Source: Yoonia sp035117555 | Lineage (GTDB): Bacteria > Pseudomonadota > Alphaproteobacteria > Rhodobacterales > Rhodobacteraceae | Direction of reading: 5' to 3' | Assembly (NCBI RefSeq): GCF_035117555.1 | Contig: NZ_JAYKPK010000001.1 | Span: 310,001-374,000, forward strand | Length of the DNA: 64,000 bases | Shown here: in pieces, positions 23,836 to 31,695 of the stretch | Layout: each line of letters begins with the position of its first letter | Numbering within the stretch: the stretch's first letter is position 1 | Notes under the pieces: model-generated | What the model was told of the DNA's origin: nothing | Databases searched by the model: none | Seen by the model: the letters and a program-made list of their open reading frames with translations, nothing else | Made by a program: the position numbers and the translations under genes

Positions 23836-24480
23836 TCAGGACCCCAGCAACGCCGCCTCGGACGCGAGGGCGGTGATCGCGGCCCAGTCGCGGGCTTTGA
23901 CCAGATCGGCAGGTGCTATCCAGGACCCGCCGACGCAAAGCGTGTTGGACAGGGCCAGATAGGCGGGCGCATTTTGCAAGGTCACGCCGCCGGTGGGGCA
24001 GAATTTGACCTGCGGGATCGGCGCGCCGATGGCTTTGAGTGCGGCCGCACCGCCATTGGCCTCGGCCGGGAAGAATTTCTGCGTGGTATAGCCGCGCTCG
24101 AGAAGCCGCATCGCCTCGGTCGCTGTGGCGGCACCGGGCAGCAGCGGCAGGTCATTGGCCTCGCAGGCGTCGAGCAGCCGGTCGGTGGCACCGGGGGCGA
24201 CGCCGAAAGTGGCGCCTGCGGCCTTGGCGTTTTCGACGTCTTTGGGTGTGAGCAGCGTACCGGCACCGACATGGCCACCGGGCACGCCGGCCATTTCGCG
24301 GATCACGTCGAGGGCTGCGGGGGTGCGCAAAGTCACCTCCAGCGCGGGCAGGCCGCCTGCGATCAATGCGCGGGCAAGATCGGCGGCAAGGCTCGCGTCA
24401 TCGATCACCAAGACCGGGATTACCGGGGCGAGGTTGCAGATATCGGCGGCGGCGATGGAAGCGTCTTGTGGGGTCATCAT
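23836..24480 (-). CDS. eda: 2-dehydro-3-deoxy-phosphogluconate (KDPG) aldolase
   Basis: This 214-residue trimeric class I aldolase splits KDPG to pyruvate and glyceraldehyde 3-phosphate, the last specific step of the Entner-Doudoroff pathway. It shows PVIPVLVIDDASLAADLARAL, the GLPALEVTLRTPAAL segment with the catalytic Glu, GHVGAGTLLTP, and the Schiff-base lysine in PQVKFCPTGGV. It starts with two ATGs (24480 and 24477); the first is used here. It lies 79 bp downstream of edd on the same strand with a dispersed repeat in between. Confidence 0.95.
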   Translation of the reverse strand: MMTPQDASIAAADICNLAPVIPVLVIDDASLAADLARALIAGGLPALEVTLRTPAALDVIREMAGVPGGHVGAGTLLTPKDVENAKAAGATFGVAPGATDRLLDACEANDLPLLPGAATATEAMRLLERGYTTQKFFPAEANGGAAALKAIGAPIPQVKFCPTGGVTLQNAPAYLALSNTLCVGGSWIAPADLVKARDWAAITALASEAALLGS

Positions 24481-24518
24481 CTGGTCTTTCTGTGGGTCTG
24501 CGCCGGAGCTGTTGCGCT

Positions 24519-24551
24519 GCCTCCGGCGGGAGTATTTTTGGAAAAAAGAAG
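24519..24551 (+). repeat. Dispersed repeat, GAGTATTTTTGG variant
   Basis: It reads GCCTCCGGCGGGAGTATTTT followed by TGGAAAAAAGAAG and fills almost half of the edd-eda gap. It is oriented against the direction of transcription of both genes. Confidence 0.8.
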
Positions 24552-24559
24552 ACCGGGCG

Positions 24560-26365
24560 TCAGACGACGACCCCCGCGCCATCGGCGGCATGGCCGACAG
24601 AGCGGCGGAACACCTCGAAGAGTTCGCGGCCCACGCCGGTGCCGTTGCCGGTAAGATCGGCCTGGGCCGGGCTGCGGGTGGCAAGGTCCACGCCCAGCAC
24701 CTCGATCGTGCCTTTGGTCGCGTCGAGCCGGATGATATCGCCGTCCTGCAGCAGGCTGATCGGGCCGCCATCGGCGGCCTCTGGCGACAGGTGGATGGCG
24801 GAGGGCACTTTGCCGGAGGCACCCGACATCCGCCCGTCGGTGACGAGGGCGACCTTGAGGCCACGGTCCTGCAACACGGCAAGCGTCGGTGTCAGATTGT
24901 GCAATTCCGGCATGCCATTGGATTGCGGTCCCTGAAAGCGGACGACGATCACGGTGTCGGCGGTGAATTCACCGGCTTTGAAGGCATCTTTGACGGCCTC
25001 TTGTGTGTGAAAGATCCGCGCCGGGGCTTCGATGATATGCCGTTCAGGGGCAACGGCAGAGGTCTTGATCACGCCACGCCCCAGATTGCCCTTAAGCTGG
25101 GTCAGCCCGCCGGATTTAAGGAACGGATCAGCGGCCGGGCGCAGGATACGGTCATTGGCCGAGATCTTGGGGCCGGTTTCATAGACCACCGCATCATCGA
25201 CCAGTTTGGGCTCACGGGTGTAAAGTTCCAGACCTTTGCCGGCGACAGTCGTTGTATCATCATGCAGCAGGCCCGCATCAAGCAGGTCATTGATCATATA
25301 GGCCAGCCCGCCCGCGGCATGGAAATGGTTCACATCGGCCAGACCATTGGGATAGACTTTCGCCATCATCGGCGTGATTGCCGAGATATCGGAGAAATCC
25401 TGCAGATCAAGGATCACCCCCGCCGCGCGCGCCATGGCGGGCAGGTGGATCACCAGATTGGTGGACCCGCCCGTCGCCATCAGCCCGACGAGGCCGTTCA
25501 CGAAAGCTTTTTCATCCAGCACATCGCAGACCGGGGTATATTCATTGCCCAGCCCGGTGATTGCCAGCGCCCGTTCCGTCGCAGCCACGGTCAGCGCGTC
25601 GCGCAATGCTGTGCCGGGGTTGATGAAGGAGGAGCCGGGCATATGCAGCCCCATGAATTCCATCAGCATCTGGTTGGAATTGGCGGTGCCGTAAAAGGTG
25701 CAGGTGCCCGGGCCGTGATAGCTGGCCATTTCGGCGGCCATCAGCGCATCGCGCCCGACCTCGCCTGTGGCGAATTGCTGGCGCACGCGGGCCTTTTCGT
25801 CATTGGGCAGGCCGGAGGTCATGGGCCCGGCGGGCACGAAGATGCCGGGGATATAGCCAAAGGTCGCCGCTGCGATCACCAGACCGGGGACAATTTTATC
25901 GCAGACACCGAGGTAAAGCGCGGAATCGAAAACATTGTGCGACAGCCCGACACCGGCAGCCAGCGCGATCACGTCGCGCGAGAAAAGCGACAGTTCCATC
26001 CCTGTCTGCCCTTGGGTGACGCCATCGCACATCGCGGGCACGCCGCCTGCGACCTGCGCTGTGCCACCGGCGGCGCGAGCGGCGGCGCGGATCTGGTTAG
26101 GATAGGTTTCAAACGGCTGATGCGCGGAGAGCATGTCATTATAGGCGGTGATGATGCCGATATTGCCGGTGGATGCGGCGGCCAATGCCTCCTTATCCCC
26201 GCCCATCGCAGCATAGGCATGGGCCTGATTGCCACAGGTCAGATGGGCGCGCCTTGGCCCTTCCGCAGCGGCGCGCGCCATCGTGTCAAAATAGCGGCGG
26301 CGCGGCCCTTCGGAGCGGGCGCGGATACGGTCGGTGACGGCGGCAATAGTCGGATGAAGCGGCAT
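24560..26365 (-). CDS. edd: Phosphogluconate dehydratase
   Basis: This 601-residue iron-sulfur dehydratase of the IlvD/Edd family converts 6-phosphogluconate to KDPG. Key cysteines are visible in GNQAHAYAAM (upstream loop), VPAMCDGVTQGQTGMELS, and HGPGTCTFYGTANSNQ, with YLGVCDKIVPG between; these include the [4Fe-4S] ligands. The C-terminal substrate region has VTDGRMSGASGKVPSAIHLSPEA. With eda it forms the Entner-Doudoroff unit. A 14-bp palindrome at 26406-26419, 41 bp upstream of the start, is the likely operator of a sugar-acid-responsive repressor. Confidence 0.97.
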   Translation of the reverse strand: MPLHPTIAAVTDRIRARSEGPRRRYFDTMARAAAEGPRRAHLTCGNQAHAYAAMGGDKEALAAASTGNIGIITAYNDMLSAHQPFETYPNQIRAAARAAGGTAQVAGGVPAMCDGVTQGQTGMELSLFSRDVIALAAGVGLSHNVFDSALYLGVCDKIVPGLVIAAATFGYIPGIFVPAGPMTSGLPNDEKARVRQQFATGEVGRDALMAAEMASYHGPGTCTFYGTANSNQMLMEFMGLHMPGSSFINPGTALRDALTVAATERALAITGLGNEYTPVCDVLDEKAFVNGLVGLMATGGSTNLVIHLPAMARAAGVILDLQDFSDISAITPMMAKVYPNGLADVNHFHAAGGLAYMINDLLDAGLLHDDTTTVAGKGLELYTREPKLVDDAVVYETGPKISANDRILRPAADPFLKSGGLTQLKGNLGRGVIKTSAVAPERHIIEAPARIFHTQEAVKDAFKAGEFTADTVIVVRFQGPQSNGMPELHNLTPTLAVLQDRGLKVALVTDGRMSGASGKVPSAIHLSPEAADGGPISLLQDGDIIRLDATKGTIEVLGVDLATRSPAQADLTGNGTGVGRELFEVFRRSVGHAADGAGVVV

Positions 26366-26405
26366 CTGAATCCTCTTTGTCTGATAGCAACAAGGTAACA
26401 GATGC

Positions 26406-26419
26406 TGTTAGCGCTAACA
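26406..26419. promoter_or_regulatory. LacI-type operator upstream of edd
   Basis: TGTTAGCGCTAACA is a perfect 14-bp palindrome with the central CG step typical of LacI-family operators. It lies 41 bp upstream of the edd start codon. A possible -35 (TTGTTA, 26420-26415 on the minus strand) overlaps it, so a bound repressor would block transcription. The regulator gene is not in this window. Confidence 0.65.
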
Positions 26420-26517
26420 AGGGGTGGAGTGTTTTCATCACGCGCTGTGATTGGCATTTACCTGCTGTCGGGATGTGTGATAAAAAGCAGAGTGTCTTAA
26501 CCAGTTGGAGTTGTTAA

Positions 26518-27069
26518 ATGTTACGTAGGGTTGTTTTAGTATCACTGTTGCTTGGCGCTTTGTCTGCCTGTTCATCAGTGGTGAGCCGGTCTGATCCACG
26601 GATGGATGGGACCCGGTCCTATGAATTGCAAGGGATCACCTTTACCGCCTTGCCCGATCTTGTCGTGTCGGAGGCGAATTCATATTATCCGTCCGTTGAT
26701 GTTGTCTGGCGCGGTGATCCTTTGGGTGACCGGATCACGCAGATCGGGACCATGTTTCAGGAAGCGGCACGGCGCAATGTCGGTACGTTCGGTGGCACGC
26801 GGCCAATCATCGCCGATATCGTGTTGACCCGGTTTCATGGCGTGACCGAGCGGACGAATTATTCCTACGGCGGCACCCATGATATCCGGTTCCTGATGAC
26901 CGTGCGTGATGCCCGCACTGGCGAAGTGCTGGAACCCCAGCGCCGGATCGTGGCAGAGCTTGATGCGCCGGGCGGGGAAGAAGCCGTGCGTCTGAATGCC
27001 ATCGGTCAGACCCAGCGGGTCCGTGTGACGGATTTCCTGGCCAGCGTATTGCGTGACGAGTTGAGATAA
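26518..27069 (+). CDS. Hypothetical outer-membrane-type lipoprotein
   Basis: This 183-residue protein has a lipoprotein signal: basic MLRR, hydrophobic core, and lipobox LSAC with the lipidated Cys at residue 18. The mature protein looks like a compact alpha/beta domain, including GITFTALPDLVVSEANSYYP, YPSVDVVWRGDPLGDR and a C-terminal RVRVTDFLASVLRDEL. I recognise it as the kind of uncharacterised lipoprotein seen in Rhodobacteraceae but assign no function. Residues after +1 (SSVV) do not include the inner-membrane retention Asp. It diverges from edd, and a small hairpin follows it. Confidence 0.8.
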   Translation: MLRRVVLVSLLLGALSACSSVVSRSDPRMDGTRSYELQGITFTALPDLVVSEANSYYPSVDVVWRGDPLGDRITQIGTMFQEAARRNVGTFGGTRPIIADIVLTRFHGVTERTNYSYGGTHDIRFLMTVRDARTGEVLEPQRRIVAELDAPGGEEAVRLNAIGQTQRVRVTDFLASVLRDELR

Positions 27070-27075
27070 CCTAAA

Positions 27076-27094
27076 GCCATTGTTGCGCAATGGC
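27076..27094 (+). terminator. Small hairpin after the lipoprotein gene
   Basis: GCCATTG and CAATGGC form a 7-bp stem with a 5-base loop, a few bases after the stop codon, with CTTTT about eight bases beyond. It is a possible terminator between this gene and the methyltransferase gene. Confidence 0.4.
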
Positions 27095-27124
27095 GCGTCC
27101 CTTTTGACTGCGTCAGGTGCAACA

Positions 27125-28312
27125 ATGGAACTTTCAACTGTCCGGCTCATCCCAAAGGCCGAAGCGCGGGCAATCCGCCACGGCTTTCCCTGGGTCTATG
27201 CCAATGAATTGGTGACAGACCGCCGCACACGCGGTCTGACGCCCGGCAGTCTTGCGCTGCTGGAAGATGCCAATCGCACGCCGATGGGTGTGGTTGCGGT
27301 GAACCCGGTCTCCAAGATCATCTGCCGTATGCTGGATCAGGACCCCGCGGCGGTGATTGATCAAGCCTGGTTCGCGGCAAAGATCAGCCGTGCCCTGGCG
27401 CATCGCGCGCGGATTTATCCTGATCCTTTCTATCGTCTGATCCATGCCGAGGCGGATGGCCTGCCCGGCGTGATCATTGACCGTTTTGGCGATATCGCTG
27501 TGGTGCAGCCCAATGCGGCCTGGGCTGAGGTGCTGATCGTGCCTTTGGTCGCCGCCTTGCAGGATGTGACAGGTGTCAGCACGGTCATCATGAATGGCAC
27601 CGGCCGGACCCGCGCGCTGGAAGGTCTGGACGAAAAGATGGATGTGCTGGCAGGGCAGGCGCCCACAGCACCCGTGCCGGTACCGATGAATGGTGCCGTC
27701 TATATGGCCGATATCATGGGTGGTCAGAAAACCGGCCTGTTCTTTGATCAACGCCCGAATCATGCTTTTGCGGCGGGTTTGGCACGCAATGCCCGGGTGC
27801 TGGATGTGTTCAGCCATGTCGGCGGCTTCGGGCTGGCGGCTTTGGCGCAGGGTGCGGCATCGGTGCTGGCGGTTGATGGATCGGCCCCGGCGCTGGAATT
27901 GGCTGAACAGGGCGCGGCGCGGATGGGTGTCGCGGACAGGTTCACCACCCGTAAAGGCGATGCTTTTGACGTGCTGACCGAACTGGCCGAAGCGGGCGAG
28001 GTCTTTGACATCGTGATCTGCGATCCGCCCGCCTTTGCCCCCGGCAAACCGGCGGTCGAGGCGGGGTTGCGCGCCTATGAACGCGTCGCGCGGCTGGCGG
28101 CGGCTTTGGTGGCACCGGATGGCTATCTGGGCCTGTGTTCCTGTTCGCATGCGGTCGATCTGACGCGGTTCCGCAATGCCTCGGCGCGCGGGATTGGCCG
28201 CGCCGGGCGGCGTGGGCAGATCATCCATACCGGCTCTGCCGGGCCGGACCATCCGCTGCTGCCGCATCTGGCGGAAAGCGGCTATCTGAAGGCTGTGTTC
28301 TTCCGGCTATGA
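27125..28312 (+). CDS. RlmI-like class I rRNA methyltransferase
   Basis: This 395-residue SAM-dependent methyltransferase resembles E. coli RlmI (23S rRNA m5C). An N-terminal PUA domain (about residues 1-80, RHGFPWVYANEL) is followed by an EEHEE-like linker region and a Rossmann methyltransferase domain with KTGLFFDQRPNH, VLDVFSHVGGFGLAAL (SAM site), FDIVICDPPAFAPGK (motif IV) and CSCSHAVD near the end. The start at 27125 follows a weak site, and upstream in-frame residues are not PUA-like. Its stop codon overlaps the start of the PIN gene by 4 bp. The exact target base is not established. Confidence 0.88.
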   Translation: MELSTVRLIPKAEARAIRHGFPWVYANELVTDRRTRGLTPGSLALLEDANRTPMGVVAVNPVSKIICRMLDQDPAAVIDQAWFAAKISRALAHRARIYPDPFYRLIHAEADGLPGVIIDRFGDIAVVQPNAAWAEVLIVPLVAALQDVTGVSTVIMNGTGRTRALEGLDEKMDVLAGQAPTAPVPVPMNGAVYMADIMGGQKTGLFFDQRPNHAFAAGLARNARVLDVFSHVGGFGLAALAQGAASVLAVDGSAPALELAEQGAARMGVADRFTTRKGDAFDVLTELAEAGEVFDIVICDPPAFAPGKPAVEAGLRAYERVARLAAALVAPDGYLGLCSCSHAVDLTRFRNASARGIGRAGRRGQIIHTGSAGPDHPLLPHLAESGYLKAVFFRL

Positions 28313-28854
28313 GGGTCCTGATCGACGCCTGCGTGCTGTATCCCACCGTCATGCGCGAAATGGTGTTGGGGGTGGCGGCGCAGGGTCTTTTCGCGCCGCG
28401 CTGGTCAGATCGTGTGCTGGAAGAATGGGCGCGCGCGGCGGGTACGCTTGGCGCCGCCGAGGAAGTCTGGGCGCGCGGGGAGATCGCGGCGCTTGCCGCC
28501 GGATTTCCCGATGCGCTGATCCGCTATGATACCGGGCTGGAGCGGCGCTATTGGCTGCCTGATCCGAACGATATCCATGTGCTGACAGCGGCGGTTGCCG
28601 GGTCCTGCGATGCGATCCTGACGATGAATGCTAAGGATTTCCCCCGCAACATGCTGGAGGATGAAGGGCTGGCGCGGCTGGACCCGGATGGATTTCTGCT
28701 GGATTTGTGGCGCGATTCCCCTGATGCTGTGCGCGATGTGGCAGAGGCCGTGCTGGCCGAGGCGCAGCGCCTGTCAGGGGCAGACTGGACCCTGCGCGCT
28801 TTGCTGAAAAAGGCGCGGCTGCCGCGACTGGGCAAGGCTTTGACAGCGGGGTAG
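28309..28854 (+). CDS. PIN-domain protein
   Basis: This 181-residue protein has a PIN (VapC-like nuclease) fold. Acidic residues are visible at Asp6 in MRVLIDACVLYP, around DPNDIHVLTAAVAG, and in ILTMNAKDFP. No antitoxin gene is adjacent: it instead overlaps the upstream rRNA methyltransferase by 4 bp (ATGA) and is followed six bases later by a YdeI-like gene. The C-terminal 50 residues are a helical extension beyond the usual toxin length of about 135. A housekeeping RNA-processing role coupled to the methyltransferase is possible, but this is inference. Confidence 0.85.
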   Translation: MRVLIDACVLYPTVMREMVLGVAAQGLFAPRWSDRVLEEWARAAGTLGAAEEVWARGEIAALAAGFPDALIRYDTGLERRYWLPDPNDIHVLTAAVAGSCDAILTMNAKDFPRNMLEDEGLARLDPDGFLLDLWRDSPDAVRDVAEAVLAEAQRLSGADWTLRALLKKARLPRLGKALTAG

Positions 28855-28860
28855 CGTCCG

Positions 28861-29481
28861 ATGATCACGCAGATCGCGGATTATTTTGACAAAGGCTGCG
28901 GGCGCTGCGCCCGGTTCGCGACCGAGGATTGCAGCGTGCAGCTTTGGCAACCGGGTCTGCGCGCGCTGCGGCAGATCTGCCTGGACGCGGGGCTGACCGA
29001 ACAGGTCAAATGGGGCCATCCTTGCTATAGCCATCAGGGCCGCAACATCGCGATCATCGGCGCGCAGCGTGGTGGCATAAGGCTGGGGTTTTTTAACCCA
29101 AGCCTGATGCGCGATCCGGATGGTGTTCTGGAACGGCAAGGGCCAAATACCCCGCATCCCGATGTGATCCGGCTGACAGATGCTGATTCGGTCGCACGCC
29201 TTGCGCCGGTGATCGCGGCCTATCTGGCAGAGGCTGTGGGCTATGCGACGGCAGGGATCAAACCGGCGAAACCGACAGGAGAGATTGAATTGCCCGACGC
29301 GTTGATCACCGCTTTGGACGATGACCCGGAACTGGCCGAGGCTTTTGCCGCCCTGACGCCGGGACGGCAGAAAAGCTATGTGATCATGGTCAATGGCGCC
29401 AAGGCAGAGGCGACGAAACGGGCGCGGATCGCCAGGGCGCGGGACAAGATCATCGCGGGCAAAGGCGCGATGGAGCGGTAA
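28861..29481 (+). CDS. YdeI/OmdA-like protein with DUF1801-type domain
   Basis: This is a 206-residue soluble protein. The N-terminal portion (about 1-125) matches the DUF1801/YdhG-like fold with EQVKWGHPCYSHQGRNIAII and IRLGFFNPSLM. The C-terminal portion (about 140-200) has the OmdA-type motif with LPDALITALDDDPELAEAF followed by LTPGRQKSYVIMVNGAK and a basic helix. Proteins of this type are linked by annotation to bacteriocin or stress protection, but the biochemical role is unknown. It is the third gene of an rlmI-like/PIN/ydeI-like run. A dispersed repeat follows. Confidence 0.82.
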   Translation: MITQIADYFDKGCGRCARFATEDCSVQLWQPGLRALRQICLDAGLTEQVKWGHPCYSHQGRNIAIIGAQRGGIRLGFFNPSLMRDPDGVLERQGPNTPHPDVIRLTDADSVARLAPVIAAYLAEAVGYATAGIKPAKPTGEIELPDALITALDDDPELAEAFAALTPGRQKSYVIMVNGAKAEATKRARIARARDKIIAGKGAMER

Positions 29482-29484
29482 AAG

Positions 29485-29529
29485 GACTTTTATACGCTCC
29501 GCGCGGGGAGTATTTTTGGAAATAAGAAG
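29485..29529 (+). repeat. 45-bp inverted repeat, left copy (M48 gene)
   Basis: It starts GACTTTTATACGCTCCGCGC and ends GGAAATAAGAAG, and includes the dispersed core GGGGAGTATTTTTGG. The reverse complement with few mismatches is at 30279-30323. The two copies bracket the M48 peptidase gene. Confidence 0.85.
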
Positions 29530-29540
29530 TCAGGGCGTGG

Positions 29541-30221
29541 TCAAAGCCATTTCGCCTCATTCGCTTCGATCGCGGCGATGCGTTGCGGCGTTTTTGGATG
29601 GCTCATCATCCAGGCGGGGGTGGCCGCGCCATTGGCCCTGGTCAGTTTTTCCAGCTTGGTGAACATCGATTTCTGCGGCCCGGTGCCGATCCCCGCCTTG
29701 ACGAGCAGGGCCGAGGCATAGGCATCCGCCTCGAACTCATCGTCGCGCGACAGGCGGGCGGCGATCAGGCTGATCAGCCCGGTGGCGATCCAGGGGCCGA
29801 TGCCGGGCAGGAAGCGGTTGAAGATCATCGCAAGCGCCGTGCGCATCGCGTTTTGCGCGGAAAAATCGATCATCCGGCGGCGCGAATGGCCCAAGGCGAC
29901 ATGGCCCAGTTCATGCGCGATGACGCTGGCCATTTCCTCTGACGTGACTTGCCCGGCGCGGTATTTGTTGAAAAATCCGCGGGTGATGAAGATGCGCCCG
30001 TCCGGGGCGGCAAGGCCGTTGACCTGCGGGATTTCATAGATATGCACCCGGATCCGCTCAATCTCGAGCGCTTTGGCCATGCGGTCCATCAGCACTTTGA
30101 GGATCGGATCAGCTAGTTCTGTCGATTTCTCGTCCAATTCACGCGCCGTGCGCCAGACCGAAAACCGGAACATCGCATAGCCGTAAACCAGCGCCAATAT
30201 GATCGGGAGAAACTTCATCAT
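29541..30221 (-). CDS. M48-family zinc metallopeptidase
   Basis: This is a 226-residue membrane-anchored zinc peptidase. An N-terminal hydrophobic segment (residues 3-20) is followed by the HELGH zinc motif at 103-107, and the third ligand Glu lies in DDEFEADAYA. A second hydrophobic stretch is present at about 130-155 (LPGIGPWIATGLISLIAARL). The family includes HtpX, which degrades misfolded membrane proteins; this one is shorter, with fewer spans. The whole gene is enclosed by 45-bp inverted repeats with no other gene inside. The start has a second ATG next to it at 30218. Confidence 0.9.
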   Translation of the reverse strand: MMKFLPIILALVYGYAMFRFSVWRTARELDEKSTELADPILKVLMDRMAKALEIERIRVHIYEIPQVNGLAAPDGRIFITRGFFNKYRAGQVTSEEMASVIAHELGHVALGHSRRRMIDFSAQNAMRTALAMIFNRFLPGIGPWIATGLISLIAARLSRDDEFEADAYASALLVKAGIGTGPQKSMFTKLEKLTRANGAATPAWMMSHPKTPQRIAAIEANEAKWL

Positions 30222-30278
30222 GGGACTGATATGGGGCGCGTGTCAGGCATTGCCAATGGCCTGCTTTGTCGCGCCCTG

Positions 30279-30323
30279 CTTCTTATTTCTCCAAATACTC
30301 CCCGCGCGGAGCGCATAAAAGTC
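30279..30323 (-). repeat. 45-bp inverted repeat, right copy (M48 gene)
   Basis: It is the inverted partner of 29485-29529. On the minus strand it starts GACTTTTATGCGCTCCGCGC and ends GGAGAAATAAGAAG. It differs from the left copy at about four positions, and lies at the end of the vWA gene, one base before its stop codon. Confidence 0.85.
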
Positions 30324-30324
30324 T

Positions 30325-31512
30325 TCACCCCACCAGCGCCTTCATCCCGCGGTTGATCCCGTCCAGCGTCATCGGCACCATGCTATCTGCGCCCATAATC
30401 TCGCGGATCATGTTGATGGATTGGGTATAGGGCCAATGCGCCTCAGGAACCGGGTTGATCCAGAGAGTATCGCGCCAATGATCCCTCGCGCGGGCCAGCC
30501 AGATGGCACCAGCCTCGGCGTTCATATGTTCATTGGCGCCGCCGGGATAGGCGATCTCGTAGGGTGACATGCTGGCATCACCCACGAATATACATTTGTA
30601 GTCAGGCCCGTAGGTGTGGATGACGTCCCAAGTGGCAGTTTGTGCATCCCAGCGGCGGCGGTTGTCTTTCCACACACCTTCGTAAAGGCAATTGTGGAAA
30701 TAGAAATGCTGGAAATGTTTGAATTCCGATTTGGCGGCGCTGAACAATTCCTCCACCACCTTCACATGCGGGTCCATGGAGCCGCCGATATCGAGGAAGA
30801 GCAGCACCTTGACCGCGTTGCGCCGTTCGGGCCGCGTCTGCACGTCCAGATAGCCATGTTCCGCCGTGGCCCGGATCGTACCATCAAGGTCGAGTTCATC
30901 CGCCGCCCCATCCCGCGCCCAGCGGCGCAGGCGTTTGAGCGCGACCGTGATGTTGCGCGTCCCCAGCGCCACGCTGTCATCAAGATTGCGGAATTCGCGT
31001 TTGTCCCAGACCTTGACCGCGCGCTGGTGGCGGCTTTTATCCTGCCCTATCCGCACACCTTCGGGGTTATAGCCATAGGCACCAAAGGGCGACGTTCCCG
31101 CCGTGCCGATCCATTTGGAGCCGCCCTGATGGCGGCCTTTCTGTTCGGCCAGCCGTTCCTTGAGGGTTTCCATCAGCTTGTCAAAGCCACCAAGGGCGGC
31201 GATTTCCGCCTTTTCCGCCTCGGTCAGATGCTTTTCAGCCAGCTTTTCCAGCCAATCTCCGGGGATGTCGACGGCGTTCAGAACAGCCTCGACCGGGATC
31301 GCCTCCAGCCCTTGAAAACTGGCGGCGAAGGCGCGGTCAAAACGGTCAAGATGGGCTTCATTCTTCACCATCACCGTGCGGGCCAGATAATAGAACGCCT
31401 CCACATCATAGGTGGCGAGGCCCGCTTTCATCCCTTCCAGAAACGACAGAAATTCGCGCAAGGAGACCGGCACCCCGGCTTTGCGCAGATTGTCGAAGAA
31501 GGGCAGGAACAT
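30325..31512 (-). CDS. vWA-domain (CoxE-like) protein of a MoxR system
   Basis: This is a 395-residue soluble protein. The N-terminal half is helical (FLPFFDNLRKAGVPVSLREF, typical of CoxE-like vWA proteins), and the C-terminal half (about 230-395) is a von Willebrand A domain starting VKVLLFLDIGGSMDPH. The metal-site motif is D-I-G-G-S where DxSxS is standard, so the first serine is replaced by Gly. Such proteins work with MoxR AAA+ ATPases as substrate adaptors. The moxR gene is in the same cluster at 33138-33977. Its start overlaps the stop of the 56-aa membrane protein gene (TGATG), implying coupled translation. Confidence 0.88.
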   Translation of the reverse strand: MFLPFFDNLRKAGVPVSLREFLSFLEGMKAGLATYDVEAFYYLARTVMVKNEAHLDRFDRAFAASFQGLEAIPVEAVLNAVDIPGDWLEKLAEKHLTEAEKAEIAALGGFDKLMETLKERLAEQKGRHQGGSKWIGTAGTSPFGAYGYNPEGVRIGQDKSRHQRAVKVWDKREFRNLDDSVALGTRNITVALKRLRRWARDGAADELDLDGTIRATAEHGYLDVQTRPERRNAVKVLLFLDIGGSMDPHVKVVEELFSAAKSEFKHFQHFYFHNCLYEGVWKDNRRRWDAQTATWDVIHTYGPDYKCIFVGDASMSPYEIAYPGGANEHMNAEAGAIWLARARDHWRDTLWINPVPEAHWPYTQSINMIREIMGADSMVPMTLDGINRGMKALVG

Positions 31513-31682
31513 CAGGTCAGGCTGCGTTCAATCGCGATCAGCAAAAACAGCCCGAGGATGCCAAAGAGGATCGCAAAGGCTGCCGCCCATTGCAGCATGT
31601 CAGGCACTTTGCCGCCGCGCGATTTCGCGCGCCATGCGCCCAGGGCGGCCCCGAACAAAAGTCCTGCAAGTGGATAGATCAT
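31512..31682 (-). CDS. 56-residue membrane protein coupled to the vWA gene
   Basis: This small gene encodes two hydrophobic segments: IYPLAGLLFGAALGAW and, after a basic turn (RAKSRGGKVPD), AAAFAILFGILGLFLLIA. It is probably a small inner-membrane hairpin protein. Its TGA shares one base with the ATG of the vWA gene. The ATG at 31682 is 14 bases downstream of the DUF2927 lipoprotein stop codon, so it fits tightly in the operon. Codon composition matches neighbours. No family is recognised. Confidence 0.72.
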   Translation of the reverse strand: MIYPLAGLLFGAALGAWRAKSRGGKVPDMLQWAAAFAILFGILGLFLLIAIERSLT

Positions 31683-31695
31683 CGGTGCATTCTTT

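Noticed and set aside
24125..26398. A 757-codon open frame on the plus strand
   Set aside because: It lies opposite eda and edd, both firmly identified. The translated sequence has no recognisable domain and has shadow composition.
28309..28854. VapC toxin of a VapBC pair
   Set aside because: No small antitoxin gene lies next to it, and it is longer than VapC toxins and coupled to an rRNA methyltransferase.
29485..30323. Insertion sequence or composite transposon around the M48 gene
   Set aside because: The inverted repeats belong to the dispersed intergenic family, there is no transposase between them and no clear target duplication.
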